Under the pieces are notes generated by a model. That model had not been told where the DNA came from and ran no database searches. It saw nothing but the letters and a program-made list of their open reading frames with translations. The translations under genes and the position numbers were made by a program. A DNA stretch of 48,667 nt from Thermodiscus sp. (GTDB taxonomy: Archaea; Thermoproteota; Thermoprotei_A; Sulfolobales; Acidilobaceae), in contig WAKH01000018.1 of NCBI GenBank assembly GCA_015523485.1, positions 1 to 48,667 of the forward strand, in the 5' to 3' direction. This document shows, piece after piece, positions 1 to 7,436 of the stretch (position 1 is its first letter; each line of letters opens with the position of its first letter).

Positions 1-505
1 CTATACCCACGCCAGGTATCGTCTTAGAGGTGAGGAAAGTAACTCCACTAGTGGCAAAAATCGCAAGGAGCGTCACCATTACTCCATAAGTACCAGCTCC
101 CTTCCATAAAACCGCCATTATGATTATGCTGGCCAGTATAGGAACTAATCCACCACCAACGTTCAATGCTAATAGGCTCTTGCGTTCGACGAGGCGTACC
201 CTTGGTATAGGGACGGGTATGCCGAAGATAGTCGCATATTCCAGCTCTAGAACTTTCTCTACATAACCAGTCCTTAATGTTGTAATGATTATGTTAATGA
301 AGCTAAGGATTGGACTTAAGAAGATCAAGTATGCTACTATGTATGCAGCTATGATGTACTTGAATCCACCGAAGTCTGCTATTATCGCTGCAAGCGTGCT
401 AGACGCCGTCATGGATACAATTATTGCTATCAGAATATATATGGTGATGAGGTAGGGGTGGCCGGGCGGATATATAAGTATTCTCTCCTTTACGTCGTCG
501 GACAT
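1..505 (-). CDS. DUF1614-family membrane protein, C-terminus cut by window edge
   Basis: This ORF is absent from the supplied track because it runs off the left end. Reading the minus strand from the ATG at 505 gives MSDDVKERILIYPPGHPYL and then about 150 more codons without a stop. Four hydrophobic segments are visible, for example around LITIYILIAIIVSMTAS. The motifs LNVGGGLVPILAS and, near the edge, TIPGVG resemble the conserved LNVGG and PGVGI signatures I associate with DUF1614, a family of small polytopic membrane proteins of unknown function. It is divergent from the CBS gene at 588 and shares an 82-base intergenic region with it. The family call rests on recalled motifs. That it is a real membrane protein is much surer than the family name. 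Confidence 0.75.
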   Translation of the reverse strand, partial: MSDDVKERILIYPPGHPYLITIYILIAIIVSMTASSTLAAIIADFGGFKYIIAAYIVAYLIFLSPILSFINIIITTLRTGYVEKVLELEYATIFGIPVPIPRVRLVERKSLLALNVGGGLVPILASIIIMAVLWKGAGTYGVMVTLLAIFATSGVTFLTSKTIPGVGI

Positions 506-541
506 TAACCTGCGCCCCGCCCATTACCTGCATAGTGCATT

Positions 542-551
542 CGATATATAG
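542..551 (+). promoter_or_regulatory. Putative TATA box for the CBS genes
   Basis: The AT-rich element CGATATATAG lies about 42 bases before the ATG at 588. It would place transcription start near 573, just before the GGGGGTG ribosome binding site at 574-580. The call is by position and composition only. Confidence 0.4.
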
Positions 552-587
552 CTGGATTACTAGATGTTATGACGGGGGTGTAGACTT

Positions 588-1025
588 ATGGCAACAGTCC
601 CGGATGACATTAGATGCGAGGACATAATGAGTTCGCCGCCAGTAACAGCTTCACCTCACGAAACAGCGTCCGTGGCTGCAAAGCTCATGTTGGAGAAGAA
701 GATAGGCAGCCTCATAATCGTAGACGAGAATGGGAGTTTACTTGGAATAGTTACCAAAACTGATTTGGTTAGGGGTGTAGTAGCACCTGGGAAGGACCCC
801 GGTAAGGTTTCACTCGGAGAAATAATGACTAGGAACCCATACTATGTAACAACTGATTCACTAGTTAGGGAAGCAGCTGAAATCATGGGTTCATATGGTA
901 TAGGACATTTACCAGTTCTTCATCCAGAATCCCAGCGAGTTGTCGGAGTAATATCTATGAGAGATATTGTGAGGCTGGCACCTCACTACATAGAACTAGC
1001 AATCCTCGCCCGGCAGAGAGAGTGA
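588..1025 (+). CDS. Two-CBS (Bateman) domain protein
   Basis: The 145 residues hold two CBS motifs, roughly residues 10-68 and 75-135. Each has the typical layout of a MSxPxxVxxxxxxxxAAxxM start and an IGxLIIVDxxGxxxGIVTxxDL end (here SLLGIVTKTDLVRGV and RVVGVISMRDIV). Such stand-alone Bateman modules usually bind adenosyl ligands such as AMP, ATP or SAM and regulate partners. No catalytic domain is fused. The ATG is supported by GGGGGTG seven bases upstream. A second, four-CBS gene follows 56 bases later on the same strand, so the two may be co-expressed. The ligand and partner cannot be told from the sequence. Confidence 0.9.
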   Translation: MATVPDDIRCEDIMSSPPVTASPHETASVAAKLMLEKKIGSLIIVDENGSLLGIVTKTDLVRGVVAPGKDPGKVSLGEIMTRNPYYVTTDSLVREAAEIMGSYGIGHLPVLHPESQRVVGVISMRDIVRLAPHYIELAILARQRE

Positions 1026-1081
1026 AGGAACCAATATTATGATCATAAAGCACTTATTATTTATGTGCAGGGTGATGATGA

Positions 1082-1900
1082 ATGTTTGAAGACGTAACTT
1101 TGAGAACACTCAAGGAGGCTATGACGGACGACTTCCCCGTACTGGATAAGGACTACTCACTGGCGGCTGCCCTGGAAGAAATGGAAAAATATAAGACGGA
1201 TAGGATAATTTTAACTGAAAAAGGAGAAATAAGGGGCATATTAACACTAAGAGACGTAATATTCAAGCTAGGAACCGTTAGGACGAAGCAAACAACTCCT
1301 TCAGCGCTCCACGCATCTAGCTTCATGAATTCCCCAGTGTTTACGTTAAAGGAGAACGATACCGTCCTAAGGGCAGTTAAAGAGATGACCACGAGGTCAA
1401 TCACCAGTATTCCAGTAACAGCGAACGGTAAGCCGGTTGGACTCCTATCTAGATGGGAACTTGCTGAGATGATTAGAGATGCAAAAGATAGCAACGACGT
1501 TGTTGCTAGAACGGTAATGAGAACCCCACCTGTCGCCGTGACTCTCCAAACAAAAATACTGCATACAAGACAGCTCATATTCCAGCATAACCTAAGCGTG
1601 ATTCCTGTGATGGAGGAAGGTAGTTTTGTTGGAGTCGTTGGTATCGACGAAATCGCATTGCTCTTCATTAAATACTATGAGTTGGCTAGAGGTGAACCCA
1701 AGAGGATAACGCCGTTGAAATATGTGGTTGTCGCCGACGCGGTAAAATTGAGGCCTCCGAGAGTAGACCCGGACACTCCGCTGTCAGAGGTCGCTGACAG
1801 GATGCTCAAGCACCGCTATAGGGCTGTTGTCGTAGTAGATAATGATAAGCCTATTGGGATAATTAGTGGAGTCGAGCTGGCTAGGATGTTAACAATATAG
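1082..1900 (+). CDS. Four-CBS (double Bateman) domain protein
   Basis: The 272 residues consist almost entirely of four CBS repeats. Their second halves read RGILTLRDVI, VGLLSRWELAEM, VGVVGIDEIALL and IGIISGVELARM. Two Bateman modules in one chain usually form a disc binding up to four nucleotides. No enzymatic or DNA-binding domain is present. The GGGTGATG ribosome binding site overlaps the run of ATGs before 1082. A GCAC...GTGC inverted repeat surrounding an AT core lies just upstream (about 1049-1067). It follows the two-CBS gene and precedes the Mut7-C gene on the same strand. Function is presumably ligand-sensing regulation of an unknown partner. Confidence 0.88.
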   Translation: MFEDVTLRTLKEAMTDDFPVLDKDYSLAAALEEMEKYKTDRIILTEKGEIRGILTLRDVIFKLGTVRTKQTTPSALHASSFMNSPVFTLKENDTVLRAVKEMTTRSITSIPVTANGKPVGLLSRWELAEMIRDAKDSNDVVARTVMRTPPVAVTLQTKILHTRQLIFQHNLSVIPVMEEGSFVGVVGIDEIALLFIKYYELARGEPKRITPLKYVVVADAVKLRPPRVDPDTPLSEVADRMLKHRYRAVVVVDNDKPIGIISGVELARMLTI

Positions 1901-1942
1901 CCCCTATTTTTGCATCGCATGCTGGAAGGTGTTCACGTAGAT

Positions 1943-2485
1943 ATGTCTGAGGAGAAAGGTTCGAGTGAGAAACGTTACCTGAATCCGAGAATGATAGCTG
2001 ATACGATGTTAGGCGAGGTAGCCCGGTGGCTCAGGATTTTGGGATACGATGTGCTCTATTCAAGAAATTATAGCGATTATCAAATACTAAATATTGCTAG
2101 AAAAACTAATAGAGTGATACTAACAAGAGACTGGGGGTTGCACGTAAAAGCCAGAAAGAGGGGCATTAAGTCAATCTACGTTTCAACAGACAACATTACT
2201 GAGAGGCTAGCAGAACTTGTCCTGAAACTGGGAATCGAGCTTAACCCGGATCCAGCGAAGAGTAGGTGTCCGGAATGCAACGCGGAGTTAATTGTTGTTA
2301 GAGACAAGACACGTGTGAAGGATAGGGTCCCCCCGGGTGCCTATGAGAGATATTCGGTATTCTACTTATGTCCTCGTTGCGGTAGAGTATACTGGGAGGG
2401 GGGTCACTGGCGTAATATACGGAGAATTGTAAGTGAGGCGAGGAAGCTGGTAGAGGTGGCGAGGAGTGCAGGGAAAGCCAGTTGA
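1943..2485 (+). CDS. Mut7-C family predicted RNase (PIN-like) with zinc ribbon
   Basis: The core begins MIADTMLGEVARWLRILGYD, the hallmark of the Mut7-C domain, a PIN-fold predicted ribonuclease. A later VILTRDWGL supplies a second acidic residue. The C-terminal third has CPECN and CPRCG, consistent with one zinc ribbon. The track opens the frame at a TTG (1910), but ATG 1943 has GGAAGGTG about 11 bases upstream and is the more likely start, giving about 180 residues. The stop overlaps the AMMECR1 start by 20 bases, so the two are probably translationally coupled. Function beyond predicted RNA cleavage is unknown. Confidence 0.82.
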   Translation: MSEEKGSSEKRYLNPRMIADTMLGEVARWLRILGYDVLYSRNYSDYQILNIARKTNRVILTRDWGLHVKARKRGIKSIYVSTDNITERLAELVLKLGIELNPDPAKSRCPECNAELIVVRDKTRVKDRVPPGAYERYSVFYLCPRCGRVYWEGGHWRNIRRIVSEARKLVEVARSAGKAS

Positions 2486-3167
2486 CCCGGATGAGCTGAC
2501 TCACGAACACGGAGAATACCTCGTTAAGTTCTCGAGGAAGGTGTTGGAATATTACTTCAAGACGGGAGATGTAATAAAGCCGCCCCAAGAGATTGACCCA
2601 TTATTGTTAAGGCCTGGTGCAGTCTTTGTGACGATTGAAACCTACTACGACTATGATAAGAGAGAGCTTAGGGGCTGTATTGGAGTGACTCGTCCGGTCA
2701 AACCGTTAATTGAGGCTGTTATCGAGTCCACGCTGAACTCGGCATTCCACGATCCACGCTTCCATCCAATGGAGGAATATGAGCTAGACCAGGTGACATT
2801 CGAGGTATCAGTACTATCGGACTACGAGTACCTCGGTGATACTCCAGAAGAGCGGAGAAGAGGAGTCGTCATTGGCAGAGATGGTCTTATCGTAGAGAGG
2901 CCTCCTTACGCAGGCCTACTACTGCCGAGCGTACCCATTGATCACCTCTGGGACAAAACAACTTTCCTCTCGGAAACCTGTATAAAGGCTGGATTATGGC
3001 CTGACTGCTGGCTCGACCCTAAGACAAAAGTGTACAGGTTTAGAGCCCGTGTATGGCGCGAGAAGTATCCATTAGGTCCTATAGAGTATCGTGATTTACG
3101 CGAAGAGTATCGGGCGAAACTAATTAATGCGGGCGTAGACCCTGACTTGTTTGAGGAAGCAGTGTAG
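2466..3167 (+). CDS. AMMECR1-domain protein
   Basis: The 233-residue protein contains LRGCIGVTRPVKPL and a downstream GLIVERPPYAGLLLPSVPI. These fit the conserved AMMECR1 motif LRGCIG and the G-x-LLPQV-like segment, and the length is close to archaeal homologues. The start is GTG 2466, inside the end of the Mut7-C gene and preceded by GAGGTGGCGAGGA. The molecular function of AMMECR1 proteins is not firmly established; in Bacteria and Archaea they are often linked to radical SAM and MEMO partners. Neither partner is adjacent here. The secE start follows 25 bases after the stop. Confidence 0.9.
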   Translation: MQGKPVDPDELTHEHGEYLVKFSRKVLEYYFKTGDVIKPPQEIDPLLLRPGAVFVTIETYYDYDKRELRGCIGVTRPVKPLIEAVIESTLNSAFHDPRFHPMEEYELDQVTFEVSVLSDYEYLGDTPEERRRGVVIGRDGLIVERPPYAGLLLPSVPIDHLWDKTTFLSETCIKAGLWPDCWLDPKTKVYRFRARVWREKYPLGPIEYRDLREEYRAKLINAGVDPDLFEEAV

Positions 3168-3192
3168 AGTGGATGAAGCCGGTGAATTACAG

Positions 3193-3369
3193 ATGGTGAT
3201 GAACAAGATAAGAGAGTACATTACTGCGTGGAGGAGGATACTGATATTAGCGAGGAGACCAGATGAAGAGGAATTCATGCTTCTCACGAAGCTTAACTTC
3301 CTAGGTTTCACACTTGTAGGAGGTATAGCCTACATAATTCACCTCGTATACGTCCTTCTAACAGGCTAA
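3193..3369 (+). CDS. secE: Preprotein translocase subunit SecE (Sec61 gamma)
   Basis: This is a 58-residue protein with a basic amphipathic N-terminal helix (NKIREYITAWRRILILARRP), an acidic hinge and one C-terminal transmembrane segment (LGFTLVGGIAYIIHLVYVLL), the Sec61-gamma layout. The track begins at TTG 3151 inside AMMECR1. I prefer ATG 3193, which has GGTGA eight bases upstream and gives the normal family length. It sits 15 bases before spt5, the widely conserved secE-nusG/spt5 pairing that leads into the L11 operon. It would form the protein-conducting channel with SecY and SecG/Sec61-beta. Confidence 0.92.
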   Translation: MVMNKIREYITAWRRILILARRPDEEEFMLLTKLNFLGFTLVGGIAYIIHLVYVLLTG

Positions 3370-3384
3370 CACGGTGATGCTATC

Positions 3385-3849
3385 ATGTCAAGCCAAGTAC
3401 AACCCTCAAGATTCTACGCCATCTACGTAACCGGAGGGACTGAAGAGAGAGTAGCATTGATACTTAGACAGAGAACACTAGCGATGGGGCTTGACGTTAG
3501 AAGCATTATAGTTCCACTAGAGCTAAGGGGCACGCTAATTATAGAGGTAGGAAACCCAGGTGATCTATTCGACCTTATACGTGGTCTCCGTGATGTAAAG
3601 AGGAGAAGACCAGTACTCATCAAGAAAGAGGAGGCAGTAAGGCTCGCTGCACCAGTAGTCGAAGTACCATTAGTATCCAAAGACCAGATAGTCGAGATCG
3701 TCAGCGGCCCGTTCAGGGGAATGAAGGGCAAAGTTGTCGAGGTATATGAGACTCGCGGCGAAGTTGACCTAGTTCTGCTTGAGTCGGACTTCAGAATGAT
3801 AATCACGGTGCCTTTAGAACAAATAAGGCCAGTTAGCGAAGAAGCCTAA
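3385..3849 (+). CDS. spt5: Transcription elongation factor Spt5 (NusG homologue)
   Basis: The 154 residues comprise an NGN domain (about 8-90, starting RFYAIYVTGGTEERVALIL) and one KOW domain (about 98-150, VSGPFRGMKGKVVEVYETRGEVDLVL). Archaeal Spt5 pairs with Spt4 on the RNA polymerase clamp to promote processivity and coupling to the ribosome. The position directly after secE is canonical. The last 17 bases overlap the end of the convergent HTH-PRTase gene. Confidence 0.96.
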   Translation: MSSQVQPSRFYAIYVTGGTEERVALILRQRTLAMGLDVRSIIVPLELRGTLIIEVGNPGDLFDLIRGLRDVKRRRPVLIKKEEAVRLAAPVVEVPLVSKDQIVEIVSGPFRGMKGKVVEVYETRGEVDLVLLESDFRMIITVPLEQIRPVSEEA

Positions 3850-4573
3850 GCTTCCCCTCACTTATTCTAACTATTGCAGTAACATCCTCAACACCGCTTA
3901 CCCTCTTCCAGTCCTCACCGAATACAATCAACGATAGAATCCCAACAAGGGATGCCCCCGTATAATCCACTAATTGGAGCATTGAGGAAAGAGTATAGCC
4001 TGATCTAACAAAGTCATCCACTATGATAACCTTATCCGATCTTCTCAGAGAATGATAGGGAATGTAGAACGACCTGTTTATATTTGGCGGCGCTGTCACG
4101 TGGGCCTCTATCCATTTAATGTGGGGACTCGTTTTCCTTTTCCTCGCAACTATTACATCAGCGTCAAGGTACATTGATACCGCTGTGGCGAGTACAACTC
4201 CGCTGGTTTCTGGGACGAGTATCTTTGTGACACGCTTACCCTTGAGCCCGAGGTAGAATTCAATCGCGATAAGTCTTAGGAGATTCTTATCCATTAGCGG
4301 GAGGGTTGGATCTATCATGCCATTGGGTCCCTGCGCCTCCTCCAATACAAGCCTTGATAGATCGATTTTTCCCCGTAGAATATTAATTATTCTCTGAGCC
4401 TGGTCATAGCTAGGGAGCGTCTGACCCGTAGTATATCTCGAGATCACAGAGGTGTCCAAGTTCAGCATCTCGGATAGTGCTATGAGCTTGTAGAACCGCC
4501 TTGCTGATCTAAGCATCTCCACAGCTAGTATACGCATGTTAGTCTTCTCTAGCTTGTTCAAGCTATCGAGCAC
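3833..4573 (-). CDS. HTH-phosphoribosyltransferase-like transcriptional regulator (GfcR/PyrE-like)
   Basis: The N-terminal ~70 residues form a helix-turn-helix (LSEMLNLDTSVISRYTTGQ). The rest is a type I phosphoribosyltransferase fold with the PRPP-loop-like motif VIIVDDFVRSGYT near residue 190 and SGVVLATAVSMYL before it. This architecture matches archaeal HTH-PRTase regulators such as GfcR and PurR-like proteins, which use the PRTase fold as a ligand sensor; enzymatic activity is uncertain. The track start is GTG 4573, close behind GGGGTG; an internal ATG at 4537 is possible. It is divergent from rpl11 and convergent with spt5, overlapping that gene by 17 bases. Its place in the ribosomal block suggests, but does not show, nucleotide-dependent control of neighbours. 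Confidence 0.8.
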   Translation of the reverse strand: MLDSLNKLEKTNMRILAVEMLRSARRFYKLIALSEMLNLDTSVISRYTTGQTLPSYDQAQRIINILRGKIDLSRLVLEEAQGPNGMIDPTLPLMDKNLLRLIAIEFYLGLKGKRVTKILVPETSGVVLATAVSMYLDADVIVARKRKTSPHIKWIEAHVTAPPNINRSFYIPYHSLRRSDKVIIVDDFVRSGYTLSSMLQLVDYTGASLVGILSLIVFGEDWKRVSGVEDVTAIVRISEGKLRLLR

Positions 4574-4606
4574 ACCCCGGGTATTGCTAGTTCGGGCTTG
4601 GGATAG

Positions 4607-4616
4607 GATTAAAATG
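4607..4616 (+). promoter_or_regulatory. Putative TATA box of the rpl11 operon
   Basis: GATTAAAATG lies 40-49 bases before the L11 ATG at 4656. It would start transcription near 4636, leaving a short leader with GGTGG. The assignment is positional. Confidence 0.45.
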
Positions 4617-4655
4617 CACTAGTTGTTGCCTGGAAGAGTGGCTGGTGGAAGAAAG

Positions 4656-5168
4656 ATGCCGAGCGAGAAGGTAGTCACTGTCCAGATTGAGGGTGGCAAG
4701 GCTAGGCCAGGCCCCCCTCTAGGTCCAATGCTATCGCAGCTGGGTCTAAACGTGAAGCAGGTAGTCGATGAAATCAATGAGAAAACAAAGCAGTTCGAAG
4801 GCATGACTATACCAGTGAAGATCATCATCGATACTAAAACAAAGAAGTACAGAATCGAAGTCGGTATACCAACGACTACTGCTCTACTCCTAAAGGCTGT
4901 TGGAGCAAAGGAGCCCCCCGGAGACCCGATGCATCAAAAGATAGGAGACCTACCTATAGAGAAGATAATCGAGATAACCCTCCAGAAGAAGCCGCAACTT
5001 CTATCAAAGACGCTGAAGGCCGCGGTTAAGACGATACTTGGCTCAGCCAGGAGCATTGGTATAACGGTGGATGGCAAGGATCCAAAGCAGGTCACAAAGG
5101 AGATCGATGAGGGCCTATATGACGCCGTACTGGCTAAGTATGAGGAAGAGTGGGAGAAGGAGGAGTAA
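4656..5168 (+). CDS. rpl11: 50S ribosomal protein L11 (uL11)
   Basis: The N-terminal [20 protein letters not shown] is the signature of L11, and the C-terminal RNA-binding domain runs to the [11 protein letters not shown] region. L11 binds the GTPase-associated region of 23S rRNA beside the P0 stalk. The track opens at TTG 4623. ATG 4656, preceded at seven bases by GGTGG, gives [10 protein letters not shown] and a normal archaeal length of 170 residues. It is the first gene of the stalk operon L11-L1-P0-L12. The 100-base gap to L1 carries an unusual GC-rich leader, described separately. Confidence 0.97.
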   Translation: MPSEKVVTVQIEGGKARPGPPLGPMLSQLGLNVKQVVDEINEKTKQFEGMTIPVKIIIDTKTKKYRIEVGIPTTTALLLKAVGAKEPPGDPMHQKIGDLPIEKIIEITLQKKPQLLSKTLKAAVKTILGSARSIGITVDGKDPKQVTKEIDEGLYDAVLAKYEEEWEKEE

Positions 5169-5175
5169 CCGTCTA

Positions 5176-5268
5176 TTATTTAACCCCCTTCTACGGGATC
5201 ACCTACACGACTCCCCGGCTTCCGGGGAGGAGGGCCCGAGAAGGGGCCCGCCCAGGGGGTAGAAAGGA
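5176..5268 (+). promoter_or_regulatory. Structured L1 leader with two GC hairpins and a possible internal promoter
   Basis: After the L11 stop a TATA-like TTATTTAA (5176-5183) is followed by a perfect 8-bp hairpin, CTCCCCGG-ctt-CCGGGGAG (5211-5229). A second hairpin follows, GGGCCC-gagaag-GGGCCC (5232-5249), then GGGGG and AAAGG before the L1 ATG at 5269. In Archaea L1 is known to repress its own operon by binding an mRNA mimic of its 23S site, so this leader is a candidate control element. I could not match it to a specific L1 consensus. A processing or termination structure is an alternative. Confidence 0.5.
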
Positions 5269-5907
5269 ATGTCAATGGACGGAAAACTAGTGGAGGCGGT
5301 TTCAAAGGCTCTATCTCTAGGTAAGCCTAGGAGATTCAAGCAGAGCGTGGACCTGGTAATAGTTCTCAAGGACGTAGATCTAAGGAGTCCTGAAGGCAGG
5401 ATAAGGGAGATAGTGTATCTGCCAAAGAAGCCAACGAAGGAGCCAGAGGTCTGCGTAGTCGCTCAGGGTGACATGGAAGTCAAGGCTAAGGCCCTCGGCG
5501 TCACCGTCCTCAACAGGGAGGATTTGCAGAAGCTTCGTGGCAATAGGAAGGCGGTGAAGAAGCTCGCTAAGAAGTGTGACTGGGTCCTAGTTATGGCGCC
5601 ATTGATGGGTCTTGCTGGAGGTATACTGGGACCCGCTCTTGGTCCAAGAGGAAAAGCGCCAACACCTGTACCACCTAACGCCGATATAGAGGCGCTGATC
5701 AACAGGTTCAAGACAGCGGTGTGGGTTAGGACGAAGAACCAGCCACAGATAATGGTGCGTGTCGGAACAGAGGACATGAAGCCAGAGGATATAGCGGAGA
5801 ACATCAAGGCAGTCCTCTCCGCCGTGGAAAACAAGCTTGGAAGACAAAAGATAGCAAAAATATACATTAAAAAGACAATGGGTCCCCCTGTCCAAGTACT
5901 ATTGTAG
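5269..5907 (+). CDS. rpl1: 50S ribosomal protein L1 (uL1)
   Basis: The 212 residues match archaeal L1: RKFKQSVDL-like start (PRRFKQSVDLVIVLKDVDL), LGPRGKAPTPVPPN in the central domain and a KIYIKKTMGPPVQV end. L1 binds 23S rRNA helices 76-78 and forms the mobile L1 stalk. In Archaea it can act as translational repressor of the operon. P0 follows after 12 bases with GGGGGTG as its ribosome binding site. The structured leader directly upstream is the main oddity of this locus. Confidence 0.97.
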   Translation: MSMDGKLVEAVSKALSLGKPRRFKQSVDLVIVLKDVDLRSPEGRIREIVYLPKKPTKEPEVCVVAQGDMEVKAKALGVTVLNREDLQKLRGNRKAVKKLAKKCDWVLVMAPLMGLAGGILGPALGPRGKAPTPVPPNADIEALINRFKTAVWVRTKNQPQIMVRVGTEDMKPEDIAENIKAVLSAVENKLGRQKIAKIYIKKTMGPPVQVLL

Positions 5908-5919
5908 GGGGTGTAGGGT

Positions 5920-6954
5920 ATGAGTATGGAGGCACTGCATGCAAAGAAGGAGAGAGAAATCCCAGAATGGAAGAAGAAGGTAGTAGCTGAACTCGAGGAG
6001 TACTTCAAGACATACCCCGTAGTAGGAATCGCAGACCTAACAGGAATGCCGACAAAGCAGTTACAGCTAATTAGGAAGAAGTTCAGGAAACACATAGTAT
6101 TCAAAGTGGCAAAGAAGAACCTCATACTACTCGCCGCCGAGAGGGCTGGCGTCGACAAGGAGAAGATTGAAAAATACATAACGGGAAGCACAATGCTCCT
6201 CTTCACCAAGATGAATCCATTCAAAATGGCCCAGCTAATTGAGAAGGAAAAGGTTCCAGTCCCAGCTAAGCCGGGACAAGTAGCGGACAAAGAAATAGTG
6301 ATACCTGAGGGAGACACTGGCATAACGCCTGGTCCAATGCTAAGCGTATTCGGTAAGCTCAGGATCCCATACGAGATAAGGAAGGGAACAGTATACGTGA
6401 AGAAGGACACGGTAGTCGCCAAGCCAGGAGACACGATCAGCACTGACCTGGCAGGTCTACTACAACAACTCGGAATAATGCCCTTCGAAGTCGGCTTAAA
6501 GCTAGTCGCCGTCTACGACAGCGGAGTCATAATACCAAGAGAGGACCTACTAGTAGACCTAGAAGAATTCAAGAACGACGTGATAGCAGCCGCCAGAGAG
6601 GCTCTCGGACTAGCAGCCGAGATAGTATACCTGCCAGTACCTGAGGCGATAGAAACGGCGCTCGTAACAGCAGAGCAGGCAATCAGGGCAATCGCTGGCG
6701 AAACAGGCTTCCTAACAAGCGACGTAGCAGAGTACGTAATCGGAAAGGCGGCCAGCGAGGCACTAGCCCTAATAGCCGCACTCGGCGACAAAGCAAAAGA
6801 GCTAGGAATAGAAGAGGTCCCAGTCGCTGCTCCAGCTGCTGCTCCTGCGGCTGAGGCTGCTGCTGAGGAGGAGAAGAAAGAGGAGGAAGAGGAGAAGGAG
6901 GAAGAGAAGGAAGTCGATCTCAGCGAGGGTCTCGGAGGCCTATTCGGCTTCTAG
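5920..6954 (+). CDS. rplP0: 50S ribosomal protein P0 (uL10)
   Basis: The 344 residues follow archaeal P0: an N-terminal rRNA-binding globular domain (GIADLTGMPTKQLQLIRKKF), helical spines that bind L12 dimers (about residues 215-300), an Ala-rich hinge, a highly charged [10 protein letters not shown] stretch and the conserved stalk tip ending GLGGLFGF. The tip recruits translational GTPases. Its last 129 coding bases and stop, plus three bases, are identical to those of rpl12. It lies between L1 and L12 in the usual order. Confidence 0.97.
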   Translation: MSMEALHAKKEREIPEWKKKVVAELEEYFKTYPVVGIADLTGMPTKQLQLIRKKFRKHIVFKVAKKNLILLAAERAGVDKEKIEKYITGSTMLLFTKMNPFKMAQLIEKEKVPVPAKPGQVADKEIVIPEGDTGITPGPMLSVFGKLRIPYEIRKGTVYVKKDTVVAKPGDTISTDLAGLLQQLGIMPFEVGLKLVAVYDSGVIIPREDLLVDLEEFKNDVIAAAREALGLAAEIVYLPVPEAIETALVTAEQAIRAIAGETGFLTSDVAEYVIGKAASEALALIAALGDKAKELGIEEVPVAAPAAAPAAEAAAEEEKKEEEEEKEEEKEVDLSEGLGGLFGF

Positions 6955-6957
6955 CCC
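6826..6957 (+). repeat. 132-base exact direct repeat, copy 1 (3' end of rplP0)
   Basis: By eye, bases 6826-6957 are identical to 7234-7365. They cover the Ala-rich hinge, charged linker, stalk tip, stop codon and CCC after it. Identity ends abruptly on both sides (C versus T at each boundary). Confidence 0.9.
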
Positions 6958-7020
6958 CAATAGGATTTTTATATTCTGAAACTGGCCGTGAAGGGCCGGA
7001 AGAGTGGTAGGTGGTAAGGC
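6955..7020 (+). promoter_or_regulatory. P0-L12 spacer with TATA-like tract and hairpin
   Basis: The spacer holds ATTTTTATATT (6965-6975), usable as a TATA box or an oligo-T termination signal. It also holds a six-pair hairpin, CTGGCC-gtgaag-GGCCGG (6982-6999, one G-U), ahead of GGTAGGTGG and the L12 ATG. L12 is needed in excess over P0, so a separate L12 promoter would make sense. This is inference. Confidence 0.35.
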
Positions 7021-7362
7021 ATGGCTCAAGAAGGAAAGGCATACATTCACGCGGCTCTCGCACTCTACTACGCGGGCCAGGAAGTCAATGAGGAGAACCT
7101 GAAAAAGGTCGTCGAAGCGCTAGGCCTAGAGGTCGACGAGGCAAAGGTAAAGATGCTAGTCGCTAGCCTAAGCGAGATCAACCTAGAAGAAGTACTCAAG
7201 AGTGCAGTGGCAGCACCAGTCGCTGCAGCAGCTGCTGCTCCAGCTGCTGCTCCTGCGGCTGAGGCTGCTGCTGAGGAGGAGAAGAAAGAGGAGGAAGAGG
7301 AGAAGGAGGAAGAGAAGGAAGTCGATCTCAGCGAGGGTCTCGGAGGCCTATTCGGCTTCTAG
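7021..7362 (+). CDS. rpl12: 50S ribosomal stalk protein L12 (P1-like)
   Basis: The 113 residues have the archaeal L12 dimerisation domain (residues 1-60, [21 protein letters not shown]...VKMLVASL), an Ala-rich hinge, a charged linker and the tip GLGGLFGF. L12 dimers bind the P0 helical spine and recruit EF-1A and EF-2. The C-terminal 40 or so residues are the same as in P0, encoded by identical DNA. The ATG follows a strong GGTAGGTGG. It closes the stalk operon; alaS starts 74 bases later. Confidence 0.97.
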   Translation: MAQEGKAYIHAALALYYAGQEVNEENLKKVVEALGLEVDEAKVKMLVASLSEINLEEVLKSAVAAPVAAAAAAPAAAPAAEAAAEEEKKEEEEEKEEEKEVDLSEGLGGLFGF

Positions 7363-7365
7363 CCC
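7234..7365 (+). repeat. 132-base exact direct repeat, copy 2 (3' end of rpl12)
   Basis: This is identical to 6826-6957, including synonymous positions, stop codon and three bases beyond. The pattern suggests recent gene conversion or duplication between the two genes. Confidence 0.9.
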
Positions 7366-7436
7366 TCCAACCAACAAGTCTATTCTTATACTCTTAATCC
7401 CAAACAACTCCTTTCCCATAATCGGGAGAAGAAGCA

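Noticed and set aside
1153-1668. 171-aa minus-strand ORF
   Set aside because: It is antisense to the four-CBS gene, which has clear domain motifs; no independent start signal.
5463-6443. 326-aa minus-strand ORF
   Set aside because: It runs antisense across rpl1 and rplP0, both certain genes. Its Ser/Leu-rich sequence with no family features is a shadow of the GC-biased codon positions.
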